From positions 30,477,001-30,541,000 of the forward strand of contig NC_068563.1 in NCBI RefSeq assembly GCF_022201045.2: DNA of 64,000 bases, given 5' to 3'. Shown here one piece after another: positions 1 to 11,837 of the stretch. The notes beneath the pieces were generated by a model. The model worked only from the letters and a program-made list of their open reading frames with translations. It was not told where the DNA came from and made no database searches. The position numbers and the translations under genes were made by a program. How positions within the stretch are numbered: position 1 is the first letter of the stretch; each line of letters starts with the position of its first letter. This DNA comes from Citrus sinensis. Lineage: Eukaryota > Streptophyta > Magnoliopsida > Sapindales > Rutaceae.

Positions 1-132
1 CCGAAAACAGAAAGGTTTGATTGCACCAAGTTCCTTTCATTGCACCTACGACTAACCAAAACAGAAAGTACATGCACCAATAGAATTTCTTCAAGTTCTA
101 GCTTTGCACTTAATTTGCACGGTTATGCATTT

Positions 133-136
<4 letters not shown>

Positions 137-170
<34 letters not shown>
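137..170. repeat. (TG)n microsatellite in an intron
   Basis: About 17 TG units lie just upstream of a splice acceptor (TTCCAG ending at 184). Bases 1-184 look like the intron before the last exon of the DUF1218-like gene; no coding sequence was seen in them. Confidence 0.85.
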
Positions 171-171
<1 letters not shown>

Positions 172-184
172 TATCTTATTCCAG

Positions 185-710
185 GTCCACCCGGAATTCC
201 ATCGGCTTCAGCAGGAGTTGTCACTTGCACTTATTCATCAGATTCCACAATCATTCTAGGCTTCTTATCGATCGTAGCACTCACAGCATCTGTGGTCGTT
301 TGTTTTTGTAATGTACTTTTATTTACAATGGGAAATCTGTCCCTCGCCGTGTTTTCTTCAGAGGCACTTATTTTTGCTGTGGTGTTCTTTTCACCGGGTG
401 ATGCTGTGAGATTAAGTTGCTTCCCATGTTGGCTGTGGGGATGTTGTTTTGGCCCACGATTGCCGAGCTCATTCACCGTACTCGCCATGTACATCACAAC
501 ATGAGCACAATTCGCCCAACGGCCAAGACCGGTCTCTTTGGCGGTGCTGCCTTCATGGCTTTAAACGCTTCCCTCTTCTGGTTGATTTGCCTAATGCTTG
601 CTGATAATGCCAGAGATGACTATTTTGATGAAGAAGACCAGAACCATAAATGTGAATATGGTCAGGTTTTCACCACAGATTATGATGCAAAGGGACAGGG
701 TGATGTTTGA
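185..710 (+). pseudogene. 3' part of a DUF1218-like membrane protein gene, disrupted
   Basis: The last exon follows an acceptor at 183-184. Its first part reads in one frame (a Cys-Thr-Tyr segment, then a hydrophobic helix) to about 310. Homology then continues in another frame from about 318 (GKSVPRRVFFRGT). That frame meets an in-frame TGA at 399-401 and then reads openly to TGA at 708-710. The final 97 codons contain a membrane segment, TAKTGLFGGAAFMALNASLF and LADNARDDYFDEE, which resemble the C-terminal half of plant DUF1218 (Fb34/MWL-type) proteins. One frameshift plus one stop suggest a decayed copy or a sequencing error. The 5' part lies outside the window. The DUF1218 assignment rests on motif recognition only. 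Confidence 0.55.
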
Positions 711-1542
711 GAAATGTTCCCAGGAAATGATAATAAAAAAGCTATACACGAATAGAATGGCTATCTGTTGCTGGTTTGTAAAATACTATTAAGTCATCTT
801 ATATACTTAGTTATACAAAGAAGATTGCCCAATGTATCCGCTGTGGATGTCGTCCCATTAATTCCCTCCTTTTAACATAATAATTGACTACCATTTGCTA
901 TATCACCGTTTGATTTGCCCGGGGGCGGGCGCCCGCGGGTTGTTGGGGGGGGGGGGGCGGGGCGGGGGGGGGGATTGGGAATTTACTGTAGGATCAACAC
1001 ATTTCACATCTAAGTATTGCACGCTGATCAAGACAACAATGCGTGATGAATATAAATTCCAACTTAAAAAAGTAACAAGTGTTTTTCCAGAAAAATTCAT
1101 ATCAACCATGATACAAACATTCTTGGCAGGATTTATAGCTAGAAAGTCATTTGTTCTTTCTCAGAAAGCCATGAGTATGTGTGATTGGACTCATAATGAA
1201 TGATAAAGAATTCAACAAGGCATGAAAGAAAACCTTCAATCTCCTTCCCTCCAAGAGTACTTTTCTTTTAACATGAGATAGAGGAGATCGATAGAGATTC
1301 CCTTGAAGCTTCAGAGTTTGTGATCAGCTCTGTTTCTTGGAGAACAACTAATACAATCAGCAAGCTTACCACATCAATTAAGTATTTTGATCTTGTATTC
1401 TATAATTTTCATTTCTGCCTTCAAATAAGAACAATGAACAGATCCGTGGGTAACTTATCTTCTCTATTCTTCCGTCATGTGGATCAAATCTGTAAAAAGC
1501 AACAAGGCAAACCCCATCGGCTATGGTGATTGTCTATTAAAT
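711..1542. other. Intergenic stretch with a GC-rich, G-run-rich patch
   Basis: No convincing gene is seen. Bases 918-973 are an abrupt GC-rich patch with runs of 13 and 10 G inside AT-rich DNA. Proline- or glycine-rich reading frames across it are composition artefacts. The right part should hold the 3' UTR of the OCT7-like gene, which ends at 1543 on the minus strand. Confidence 0.6.
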
Positions 1543-4500
1543 CTATGTATTGATCAGCTTTGAACTAGATAAACTATCACTCAATCCACGGCCCATGGTT
1601 TCAAATGGGAAGAACAATACAGAGATCCCAGAGAGTAAAATAACAAGCTCAAACAGAATTAAGGCTGCAGTTTGATGACATCCATGAACTAGAGCCACTG
1701 CCACAAGGGGACAAACCATTCCACCAATTCTTCCTATTGAGGATGCAACTCCAACACCAGTTGTTCTCACTGAGGTTGGGTATATCTGCAGTTTAAATAC
1801 ATGAAGAAAATAAAATAAAAATTCTTGGCTCTCAAGAGGATGCTATATTAGACATATAAACAAAATAACATTAAATAGGAAGAATGTGCATAACATCAAC
1901 CACATATAAATTATTTTGTTAACGCCAAAATTTAAAAATATATATGTAAATATATTATAAAGTGATTTTCAGAGATATCTCTCTTGGGGTTACTACTCCT
2001 ACACTAGAGAGAACAACCACTTAAAAGTAACATTGTATAATCCTATATGCAGAATATAACTGGTGACGGGAAGTTTCTGACATCTAGTATAATCTATTTG
2101 TTTACATGTCAATCAAAACTGCAATAAACTGCATCGTAAATATTTATATCTAATTTCCTATGCGCCAAACTGAAATTTGATCTGGCCTTGTTGCAATGAG
2201 TTTTAAGTTATCTTTCTGCACCTCTCTTGGCATAATTTTTAAGTATTTCTAATAATTTGTGCTAAATATCAATTTAAAAGCATGTATAAGCTTCAAATTA
2301 AGTTAGTTAATCCTCAATTCTGGGAATTCATAAAGATCTGCAAGCAAAGGATTGCAGCACCTTCAGTGGTGCATTTGCACCCATTCACTCTCCAAATAAA
2401 AGGTTTTTGATAAAAGAGAAGTCTGACTTCAGATTGTCCTCCATAAACAGGAGGATCTAAAACGAAAGGTCAAGGAAAAAAAAAACACTCATGGATAATC
2501 TAATTGCGAAAGAATGGAAATTTTGAAATTCAATTGTGTATAGAACTTCCATCTTGCGGACATGTTAATAATTAGAAAGCTAAATGACAATATGAAGATT
2601 CATTTGCCTTTGGAAATAAGAAATCAACTCCTGTGACTTACCTCTGGAGCATATACATAAACAACTGTGAAGGTTACAGTGATGCATATTCGAGCTCCAA
2701 AGAGAAGACCAGTTGTTAAACCCTTGGGCTGTTGGAAGAGCAAAGGAACAAGGAATATGCAGCAGCAGAAGAACATTGATGACATTGAAAGCTTACGACC
2801 AAGTCTATCAACCACGGCAGCTGCTAAGAGGAGCCCAGGAAACTCTAGGAGCAGAATAAAAATTAAATGCTATAAGAAGCCTTCCAAAAGTGGGGAAAAA
2901 TGTTATACGTAAAGAAAATATTTTCTAGAAGAAAGGGGAAAAAAAGAAAAGAAAAGAAAACCATACCAGCAAAACTAGTAATGAAAACATCTCCATAGTT
3001 AATATCCCGAGATTTTCCAGACTGCAATTCATTTGATACACACTTATTTTGTCCATTGTTCAACTCAGTGGTCAGCAATACAAGCCCATAATAAGAAAAT
3101 GCATTGCCAAAGAATACCAACCATAAGAGCAAGGTTGATTTGATTAATTCTGGCGAAAGAAGCATTAACAGTGCAGTAATGCCACCCATGTTAGAATTTG
3201 CCAATGTGGAAGTTGAATCTTCACTTTTCATTTCTTTTGCCTCAGAAATTGAATCTTCATCTCTCTCCATTTCTTTGGGAGTGGTATCATCCTCATTACT
3301 ACTTGACGATAGAAGACTTTTATTTTGTAACTCATGTTCCCAATCAGAAACAAGATTTCCAGAAGGCAGTTTTGTGCCATTAATTTTTGCTATTTTCTCC
3401 AAGACATGACGTGCTTCAGCTGTTCGACCTTTCAAGCATAAATACCTTGGTGATTCAGGTGTCACTGAATACAATAAAAGGAGAAGCGAAGAAGGAAAAG
3501 CAGACAGTCCGAGTAGCCACCTCCAACCCAATCTTGGCATGACAAGCTACAATGCACACATAATAATGATGAGAGCTTCTTCCAAACGCATATTTATTGT
3601 GAATATTAGCATAACAATTTTAAACTATATCCAGTCATCTATAACTTTAAAAATTCTACTCTCTTTGGCAAGTTATATGTGAAGGACTAGATCAAAGTTG
3701 AAAGAGTTCTGAATTTTTCAACCTATGGTGCAAGTTCCAAACACAATCGTGGAATGAACCAGCTACAATGAATGGCTGGATTTTGACATATGCTATAACA
3801 AGACCACATAATAACCCTTGCCAAAAAAATTCTACCACCAGCGGATTTTCGAACCAGATCTCTACATTGAAGAAATAGCAGTTGGACAGGGTATTAGTTT
3901 CATTACATTCAATGAGAGCAGAAAATAGAAGAAAAAGGAATGAAACCAGTAATAATATATCAAGACTGCAGGAAAGGTAAATAAAAAAATATAAAATAAG
4001 GGGAAAACAGAAAAGCAGCCAATGTTGAGAAAAAGGGAATATAATTTATGTGGCTAAGGCAAACAATGAAATGATGGTGTCAATAACAACGAAGCAAGTT
4101 CCTATCTTAGGACCCCCGATGCTCTTTAAATTTTCATTTTAACACAACAGACCTTAAGTTGCACCCAAAAAGAGAGCGAACAATAGCGCAATGTAGAGAT
4201 TTAGAACTACTAGCAAATCAGATTAAATAAAAGAAAAAAGGAAAACGTCTAGGATATCAGCATACCCATGCAATTCCAGCTTCTAAGATTGTCCCAACAG
4301 TCCAGAAAGTTTGAAAGATAACCATCCAAAAGCCTCTGTTTGGAGCAGGAATGAACTCTAGAAACCAGGATGCGAGTACAGGACCGCCTCCCAAGCCAAG
4401 ACCAACCAAACAACGAAAAAATAACAATAAATAATAATTTGGGGCAAAGGCACTCAGTAAACCTGCTGCAGAAGTGACTATTGCTGTGATGAGGAATCCT

Positions 4501-5402
4501 TTCCTGAAGGATAGAAGCAAACGCCCAAACAGGGAAAAAGAAAAAGAAGATTGATCAGACTCAGAGAAATGCAGATTGAGAAGTGTAGTAGTATTCCAAG
4601 AAAGTTCTGGAACATCAAATGCAATATCACAAAAGATCATAGCAAAGCAAATCAGTAAAACAGAACATGGTGACACAGTATCCATTTTCATATCGTTTTT
4701 CATAATAATATGCAGATTCAACTAGCCAGTGAACCCATTTGAGGATCTCTCTTTGTTTCTATTTCAATAGACATTGTCTGTCAAGACATATATGGGTGAT
4801 TTTAAGCTACAATGTGCTTTCAGTATGAGAGGTCAGATTTTCCAGGTCAAGAAGGCAGGAATCAGGAAGATATTTCTCCTTCATGGGAGAAGACGAAGGA
4901 TGAGTTAATCAAAACTAAAATGCAAAATCACCTTCAAGCATTCGAAGCAGAGTAACTCTTGAAATGACTATAAGATTCTTACTAGTTTCACTTCTAGTAG
5001 ACAGATAAATATGCACCCCCCTTAAATAAGAATGGTAGCAGAGAATGAACACCAAAAAATTTCCAGAAAACACTGAATAAAGATTAAGAATAGCAAATGC
5101 TGAATTTGATAAAGGGCCCACCTTCTTCCAAAATTATCTGAAACAATGCCCCATGAATAGGCCCCAACTAGCATTCCAGCAAAAACCACGCTGGTAATTA
5201 GACTCTCTTGATTGGGAGAAAGATGCCATAGAGACTGAACTGCTGGTCCTACAAATGAGAGGAGCATCATTTCCATTGCTTCTGAAATCCAACCCATGCC
5301 AGCATAAGCAAGCACGCAAAGTTGAAACTTTCCAAATCCCATTGTCACAATAGCTTCATCAACTGTGTATGTCTGCTTTTCATCATCACTTTTAATTCCC
5401 AT
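1543..5402 (-). CDS. OCT7: MFS transporter, OCT7/NiaP type (organic cation/carnitine transporter 7-like)
   Basis: Five exons on the minus strand: 5402-5122, 4503-4266, 3546-2967, 2844-2642 and 1785-1543. All introns are GT-AG and the joined frame encodes 514 aa. The protein is a 12-helix major facilitator of the SV2/organic-cation subfamily, close to Arabidopsis OCT7 (NiaP, a nicotinate/trigonelline-type carrier). Visible marks are the N-terminal YTVDEA...MGFGKFQ, the TM2-TM3 loop signature [14 protein letters not shown] (about residues 83-96), [16 protein letters not shown], the acidic-serine-rich central cytoplasmic loop, VDRLGRK and [22 protein letters not shown]. The start is the first ATG after a 5' UTR intron acceptor (TTTAG immediately before ATG). 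Length matches the family. The exact substrate cannot be read from the sequence. Confidence 0.93.
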
Positions 5403-5875
5403 CTAAAGATCAAAAGCACAAGAAACTTTTAGTTTAAAATTTGATGTATTGCATGAAAAAACTGCTTAAAATATACAAAACAGCCACGTGCTTTCTCATT
5501 GCAAATCTTGTAATTGTTACCAAATTCACAATGTCTACACTCGTCATAAATACGCATGTACATAACCAAATGACAAGATTTTATAACAGTATGATGCTAA
5601 AACATAAAAAGATAACTGCATTTAGTCAAGAGAACATAAAAACAGGAAATGAAATCACAGTTAACAAAATCGATACATTAATCACGAAGGGAAAGAAAAG
5701 AAAAGAAAAGGGAAATGAACAGTTTAATGATAAAGACGAAAAGGAAAAAAAAACTGGGCATTAGTGAAATCGAAAAAAGAACAAACCTTGCTCTGAGTCA
5801 AGCTACGAATGGAAGAGAGATGTAGATCTGGTTCTTGTTATTTTCTCTGCTCGTCCTTGTTCGGTTCACTTGTAA
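5403..5875 (-). other. 5' leader intron and UTR exon of the OCT7-like gene
   Basis: An AAG|GTTTGT donor at 5786-5785 pairs with the TTTAG acceptor just before the ATG at 5402, giving a leader intron of about 380 bp. The non-coding first exon would begin somewhere above 5787. No further ORF is supported here. Confidence 0.6.
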
Positions 5876-5974
5876 ACATGTTATGTCTTATGTAATAAAC
5901 AAGAAAGAGTCAACAGTCAATATAGATAATTTGAATATTATATATACATACACGTTTCTTATTTATTTACTTTT

Positions 5975-6464
5975 GAGTAATTTATATCCTGCCCCTAAAT
6001 GAATTGAAATTTTACACCGCACCTCCAAAAGATTTGACTCGTTGCACTACGCCCCTAATTCCGTTAAATTTCAGTTATTTCTAACGGTTCCATCTAACTT
6101 TTGATTGAATGACAAAAATCCCCCTCTATATGAATTCAAATAAATTTAATTACACAAAACTTAGTCCAACATTTTATATTTATATTAATACCCTCCAATA
6201 AAAAGTTCATTATAGAGCACATGCCCTTTTTTTAAAAAAATAAAATTCTAAGCTCATTTAATTTTTTTAAAGGTTTTTATTTCAATTGCAATAAAAGAGA
6301 ATTTTCATTAAAATTAATTTAAGGAACAGAGTTCCAATTTTACCCCTCTACTGTTAAACTCAACGGAAAAAATAACGGAATTGGGGGCGTGGTGCAATGA
6401 GTCAAATCTTTTGGGGGCATGGTGCAAAATATCAATTCTTTTGAGGGAAGGGTATAAATTACTC
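5975..6464. mobile_element. Mutator-like MITE (490 bp) with long TIRs and 9-bp TSD
   Basis: Terminal inverted repeats of roughly 95 bp start GAGTAATTTATA on the left and end TATAAATTACTC on the right. The inner parts also match (CCAAAAGATTTGACTC on the left, GAGTCAAATCTTTTGG on the right). The element is bounded by a perfect 9-bp direct duplication, TTTACTTTT, at 5966-5974 and 6465-6473. Long TIRs plus a 9-bp duplication are diagnostic of Mutator superfamily elements. No transposase is present, so it is non-autonomous. It lies between the OCT7-like gene and the hAT-derived gene. Confidence 0.92.
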
Positions 6465-6473
6465 TTTACTTTT

Positions 6474-7413
6474 TTGGGCAACGTAGAAAACTTTTTTTTG
6501 TAATCCTGATTACACGTCAATTACCCACAACACAAATATTTACAATCATATATATCTACTCGAATTTTTTAAAAAATAAAGAATTATAAATTAAGCCCAC
6601 ACAATTAAACTTATAAATTAAATTCACATAATTAAATTTATAAATTAACTCCACATATTTATAATTAATTAAAAAAAATTAAATTAATGAGAACTCAAAC
6701 CACTACCCTTATAATCATACTTAATTTTGACACCACTCAACCTCAACGTAGAAGTTTGATCGACAAGTATGTATCTTTTAACTGTTTTCCAGTTGTGGGC
6801 TTAGGGCATTCATCCTCTTCCTGTTTCCTCAATAATTTTGGGCTAGGCCCAACCGAATCATTAAAAATTCGTGCTTTTTTTTTTTTTTAAATCGCATCAT
6901 CAAAGATCTCAAAGTTAAGTGAGACGGAAAATCATGTTATCATTAGAAACGCATGTTACATTGGATAAACTGAAACCTTGTTTTTAATGCATTGGAAGTA
7001 TTATCATCCTGGACAGGTTTCTTTTGCTGCATTGGGAATTGAACCCGGAGGAGATAGGACACATAGGAGGTTAGGAATTTACTTAAGACTTTTCTCACCC
7101 TCCTGAAAAAATTAAAAATATTGTGAAATGAAAAGTACTAATAGTTTAGTAGGTTTTTAAATGGCAATTGGATTTGCTTTGCACAGCGGAAAAGCATTAG
7201 AAATATTTCCTCAACACCCAATGTTGTCAAGTTTACTTACAGGAATATATATCTCTATCTAAATAACACTTACATTAGTGCATAAAAAACCTATCCTTGT
7301 AAGTAATCTATGCTATTTAACCAAGGTTCTTCTTTATTTGACAAGGGAAGGTTCCTTCAACATTAGTGACCCCTTCAGTGGAGATTAACTCCATCCAAGA
7401 TGAGTCACCAATT
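6474..7413. other. Intergenic DNA, no gene seen
   Basis: AT-rich sequence with short poly-A/T runs. The right portion should contain the 3' UTR of the hAT-derived gene. No supported feature is seen. Confidence 0.5.
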
Positions 7414-9542
7414 TCAGGTAACAATTTCTGGTGATTCATCCACAATCCATTCATCCAGAGGATCAATTTCATCATCCACAATGTCACCTTTTAAGGCCCG
7501 CCCAGAGTTCTGCAATTGTAAATTGTAGTGAACATACGTCAAATCACTCAATCGTTTTTGCTCTATAGGGTTCCTGCCATTTGTGAGCAGCTTTTCAGAC
7601 AAACTCCTCTTGAGACTATATTTTGAGGCACCTTCACAAGTCTGGCTCAAAATTCTAATGGCAAATCTCTGCAACTCGGGATACTGCACTCCATAATGAG
7701 ACCACCACTCGGCTGCAATAGAACATGGGCTTAACTTTGTTAAGGATATGGATTTTGACATGTCTCCTGTATGCAATGAAGAAACTACCAAAATAGACTT
7801 TTCTTACCTGGAGAATACTTGTTTATTTGGTCAACGGCACTCCCTCGACTGAAAGCACCTTTAGCATGCCTATACTCATCCAGTTGAAAAGATATCAAAT
7901 CTTGTGTGTGCCGATCTTGTACCATTCGAACAATACAGCATAAAAGACCAAACGAAACCTCAGGATCACTATAAAAATCACTTGAATAAAAGAGACTTGG
8001 GTTTAGGTAATAACCAGCAGCATGAAGAGGGCTATGGAGATGATTGTCCCAGATCTCATCAATAATTTCCCAAATTGGCCAATATTGGGTTTTCTTGTTC
8101 TTAAATTCCTCTTTAATTGTCTCCTTTGCTTGATCCATGGTTTCATAGATGTAACCCACTTGTGGTTTATCAGCCCCATTGATCAAACACAGAACACGCA
8201 CAAGGGGTATAGTTGCCTTTAGGACCATCCTGGCTCTGCTCCAAAAAGAACGATCCTCCACTAAATTAACTATCCTCTTCCCCTCTGTTCTTGAAGCCCA
8301 TTTAGTTCTATTCCACTCAAATGAGGCAAACATGGCCTTAATGTTTTTCTTTTCTGCCACAATATTTTCTAAAGTCAAGAAAGGCATTGCTGATCTCAAC
8401 TTAGAGGGCTTGATAAGGTTCCGCTTGCCAGTAAAATCTCTAAAGAGTTTCAAGACCGTTGCGTGGCCATGAATGAACTTTGTAATGGTCTTGGCCTTTT
8501 CTAATATCTCCCTAGCAAAATCAATCGTACCAATCTTCTCAAGCATCAGAGCAATGCAATCAAACACACTTACAGTCCAAAACACTGTCCTTCGCCTTTC
8601 CATAAACTGCTTGCCCACATCCCCCATCCAACCTGATGTAGAACATGCAACAATTTGAACAACATTATTCACTCCAACCTCCTCAATGACTCCATCCAAT
8701 AATAACTGCAGGGCATCAACATTACCAACGAAGGCTGAAATATCTGATGATCGCAGATAAATAGGTCCCTGAGGACAATCCACAATAAAACTGACCAAGT
8801 TTCGACCATTTTCATCAGTCCATCCATCCAACAAAATGCTGCACCCAGTACTTTCCCACGAATGTCTTATCCTCTTCACATATTCTTGCATTTCCATCAC
8901 TTCTTCATGAAGGATCCACCCCTTCAAATCCTGACAACTGGGGATCTCACACTTTTCCTTACCACGGCTAGCATTTATCATGTCTTGAAAGCTTGGAGAA
9001 TTAGCAACACTGAAATCAATACCCATTTCGTAGAAAAATCTACCAATGCATTTTTGAGCTTGCCATGATAATGAATCCTTCTTCTTCTTCTCAAAATTGA
9101 AGCTTGTTTGAGAATCTATTCTTCTCTTGAGAAGTGAAATATGTTGTTCGGCTCCTTCTTCTTGTTCTGATGCCGTGCCTGTATAGCTTCCGCTGTCACA
9201 ATCAGTGCCTCGAGTGGCTTCACATTTAAATTGCTTAACACCACCATTCAAATTGGAGCACCCATTCCTTTTACAGGAAATAGCTGGGGGATATACATTT
9301 CCTTCTTTCTTGCTTGGATTTCCTTCTTTTTTCTCTAGTAACTTGTTCCTCCATGATTCCTTCACGTTTTCAGGAACCCTTTCGCAAGGAGTCACATCCC
9401 CGCGTATACCTGCTAAGTGGGACTTGAGACGAGAGAAGCCACTCATGTTCTTACCACAATAATTGCATTGTACTCTACCTTTTTTCCTATCCACAGATGT
9501 TCCATGATCATGAATATTGAAGAAGTCATCAGCAGCAGCCAT
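7414..9542 (-). CDS. BED zinc finger, hAT transposase-derived host protein
   Basis: Two exons, 9542-7808 and 7712-7414, encode 677 aa; the junction reads SP|AEWWSHYG. The ATG at 9542 is chosen because the longer open frame begins with GTG just inside a probable acceptor (CACAG at 9582). The N-terminus has a BED-type finger (C26, C29, H42, C53). The middle holds the DUF659/RNase H-like region with LLDGWTDENGRNLV (D239). The C-terminus is the hAT dimerisation domain (WWSHYGVQYPELQ, then RLSDLTYVHYNLQLQ). Where transposase relatives have TDNA and AHCID motifs, this protein has ACST (about 299-302) and FDCIA (327-331), so the catalytic triad looks lost. No terminal inverted repeats or target duplications flank it. 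An intact frame with broken catalysis points to domestication, probably as a DNA-binding protein. A similar hAT gene family sits beside PHL6 in Arabidopsis (from memory). Confidence 0.88.
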
Positions 9543-11837
9543 TTTTATGCACGTAGAACAAACAAGAAGTCCAAAAAGCACCTGTGAATCTTCTACAGAG
9601 AGTAGATAGATTTGAAAAAATAAATAAACAAATAAATAAAATAGAAAGATAAATGTCTGAAAAGCAAATTTATAAAAAGTATGCCTTACATAATTTTAAA
9701 AAGAAAAATGAAGAAGAAAAGTTAAACGCGGTATTGCTTTCACTTCAAATCCAAATATGTGGAGAAGAAAAAACTATGCTCTCTATATAAAGGCAGCAAA
9801 AAATATCTGATCAAAGAGTTCATGCTTATCATTCAAGTAGCAATTATCATTTGCCCCTATTTGAGAGTTAAAAAATGTATCAATTATAATAAATGGGTCA
9901 TTCAAGAATATACATGAAGCTAACAGATAGGGGAGAAGTAGTTGCCCAAGTATCAAGCACAAACGTACAAATTATTAAAGAAAAGCAAAATCTTTCCACA
10001 AGTCCAAAAGCAGACTTTTTTAAAGGCCAAGTAAGAGGCACGTCCACCCCAAAAGGAAATGTTAAAATAAAAAATAAATTAAGCACATTGCATATTTTAA
10101 ATGTCCCAACAACTATAATGACAGGCAATTCAAAGAAACATTGAGTGGTTCACTAGTTTCTAACATATTATTGAAGTGGATTCTGCATCACTCGTCAATT
10201 CCATTCATTTTTATCATAATAAAATAATAAAAAAAAAAAAAAACAAATGTACCTTCTCCCTTTCTAAACATGGTCTTTTTCTTCTTTCTCTTTTTTAGAG
10301 GAAATGTAATTCGAATAACGTTAAATAGCAGGCCAAGATTTTGTAAAGATGAAAGTTTTTCATGGCATTTGCAAGGCGTAGCAAGGGTCCGTTTGTGTTA
10401 TTGCACTTTGACGACTAATCTGAGATGTCAAAGTGTTTCAGTAAACACTCAACTTTAACACACAACTGATTATTGGCTTTAGGTGTTAAAGTGTTTCATT
10501 TCTCAACACCACAATATTAAATGCAGCCTAGTCTAAACCTAAACCTAGTAAGTGACGTCTCACATAATACCTAGTTGGAGAAAAGGAAAAAAACAAATGT
10601 GCGACTTTGACTGCAACAAATTAAAGAAATCCCTCAAGGGGTCTTAATTCGACACAAAGAAAGAATCAAGAACGAACATTCAAAGAGCAAAAACACAGCC
10701 AAATTGAAATGAAATACCTTTTTTTCTTTTGGGTTGAAGCCTGAGGGCTGGGGGAGAGAGACCTGAGTATGGCTTCAGCTTCACTCACTAGTCACTAGTG
10801 ACTAGCCACTGCTTTCTGCTTTGACTTACACGTCATCACCATTGCCCCTACCCAAGCCCCCACCAGACCAGACCGAGTTGAGTTTGGGGATTCTTTTCTT
10901 TTATTCTTTTTCTTATTATTCTATATGAATTGCGAGACTGAGTCTGACCGGCTCCACCGCTCTGTCCCTGTAAGCCTGTGGCTATGTCTACATGTGGGGA
11001 CTGCGGCGGCCATCCATTGGCCAGCTTCACCAACTTTAATACTTACGTGTTACTTCTGTCCCTCGTGACTCGTGACGGCCCCTTTTCTTCCATTTTCTAA
11101 ATCACTTATTTTTCAAACAAAATTAACAAGGAATAGGAACATATTCTGTGAGTTTTATTCATGGATTTAGTTGGTGTTCGCGTTGACTTTAATGCTTTGA
11201 AGTGGGGAAAATGGTTTTAGACAATTAATTTAACAGAATCAACTCAATCTATAAATAGATAATTAAAAAGCATAATAGGGGGAATAAAATCCTTGATATT
11301 CTTTTCGCTTGAGATTTTATAATAATAATAATAATAATAATAATTTATAATTTAATGCTCTTTATAACTATACATACAAAACGAAGCTTGAAATCACTAA
11401 ATGCGAGGCAATGAAAAAGATTTGCCATTATTTGAATCAATAAAAACAAAAATCAACCGCCGGAAATACTATATATTACAGACTTCATAGCTATAGCTGC
11501 TAATAAATAAACATCACCATCTATCTGACTAGCAAATACATTAGAGTTTAAACTGTCTACTAGACGCCGCATGTTACCCGCTAAGTACCATTACTAATCT
11601 AGACTGAAAGGCACATGCATTATGCATGTGATTGGTGCTCTCTTTCAATTTCATTGAGATTTGCCACAGCTCAAATGTTTAAATGTCCACGTCCAAGAGA
11701 TAGAAATCAAGAAAAATCACAATCCAATCATTACTTCACTACATGCATCTACAAGAGCTACGTTTCATATTCATGATGATACAAGAATACACAATTGACA
11801 ATGATAATAACTAACTCTTTTAACGGTCTAAAAGTCG
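9543..11837. other. 5' leader/promoter of the hAT-derived gene and intergenic DNA
   Basis: A donor-like AAAG|GTATTT near 10719 and an acceptor at 9583-9582 suggest a leader intron of about 1.1 kb, with a non-coding first exon around 10720-10790. Bases 10380-10545 resemble the end of a degraded hAT MITE (GGGTCCGTTTGTGTT), but no partner end was found. A (TAA)n run occupies 11320-11344. No gene is seen in 11040-11837, where the 3' UTR of the MYB-CC gene should lie. Confidence 0.5.

Noticed and set aside
231..497. Minus-strand 88-aa frame over the DUF1218-like exon
   Set aside because: It is antisense to sequence with recognisable membrane-protein motifs.
903..1109. Proline-rich frame and its glycine-rich partner across the GC patch
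   Set aside because: They result from G-run composition; no start context or homologous motif.
9893..10144. 83-aa plus-strand frame
   Set aside because: It falls in the probable leader intron of the hAT-derived gene and has no recognisable domain.
10380..10545. Sequence resembling one end of a hAT MITE
   Set aside because: Only one end is recognisable; no matching terminal repeat was found.
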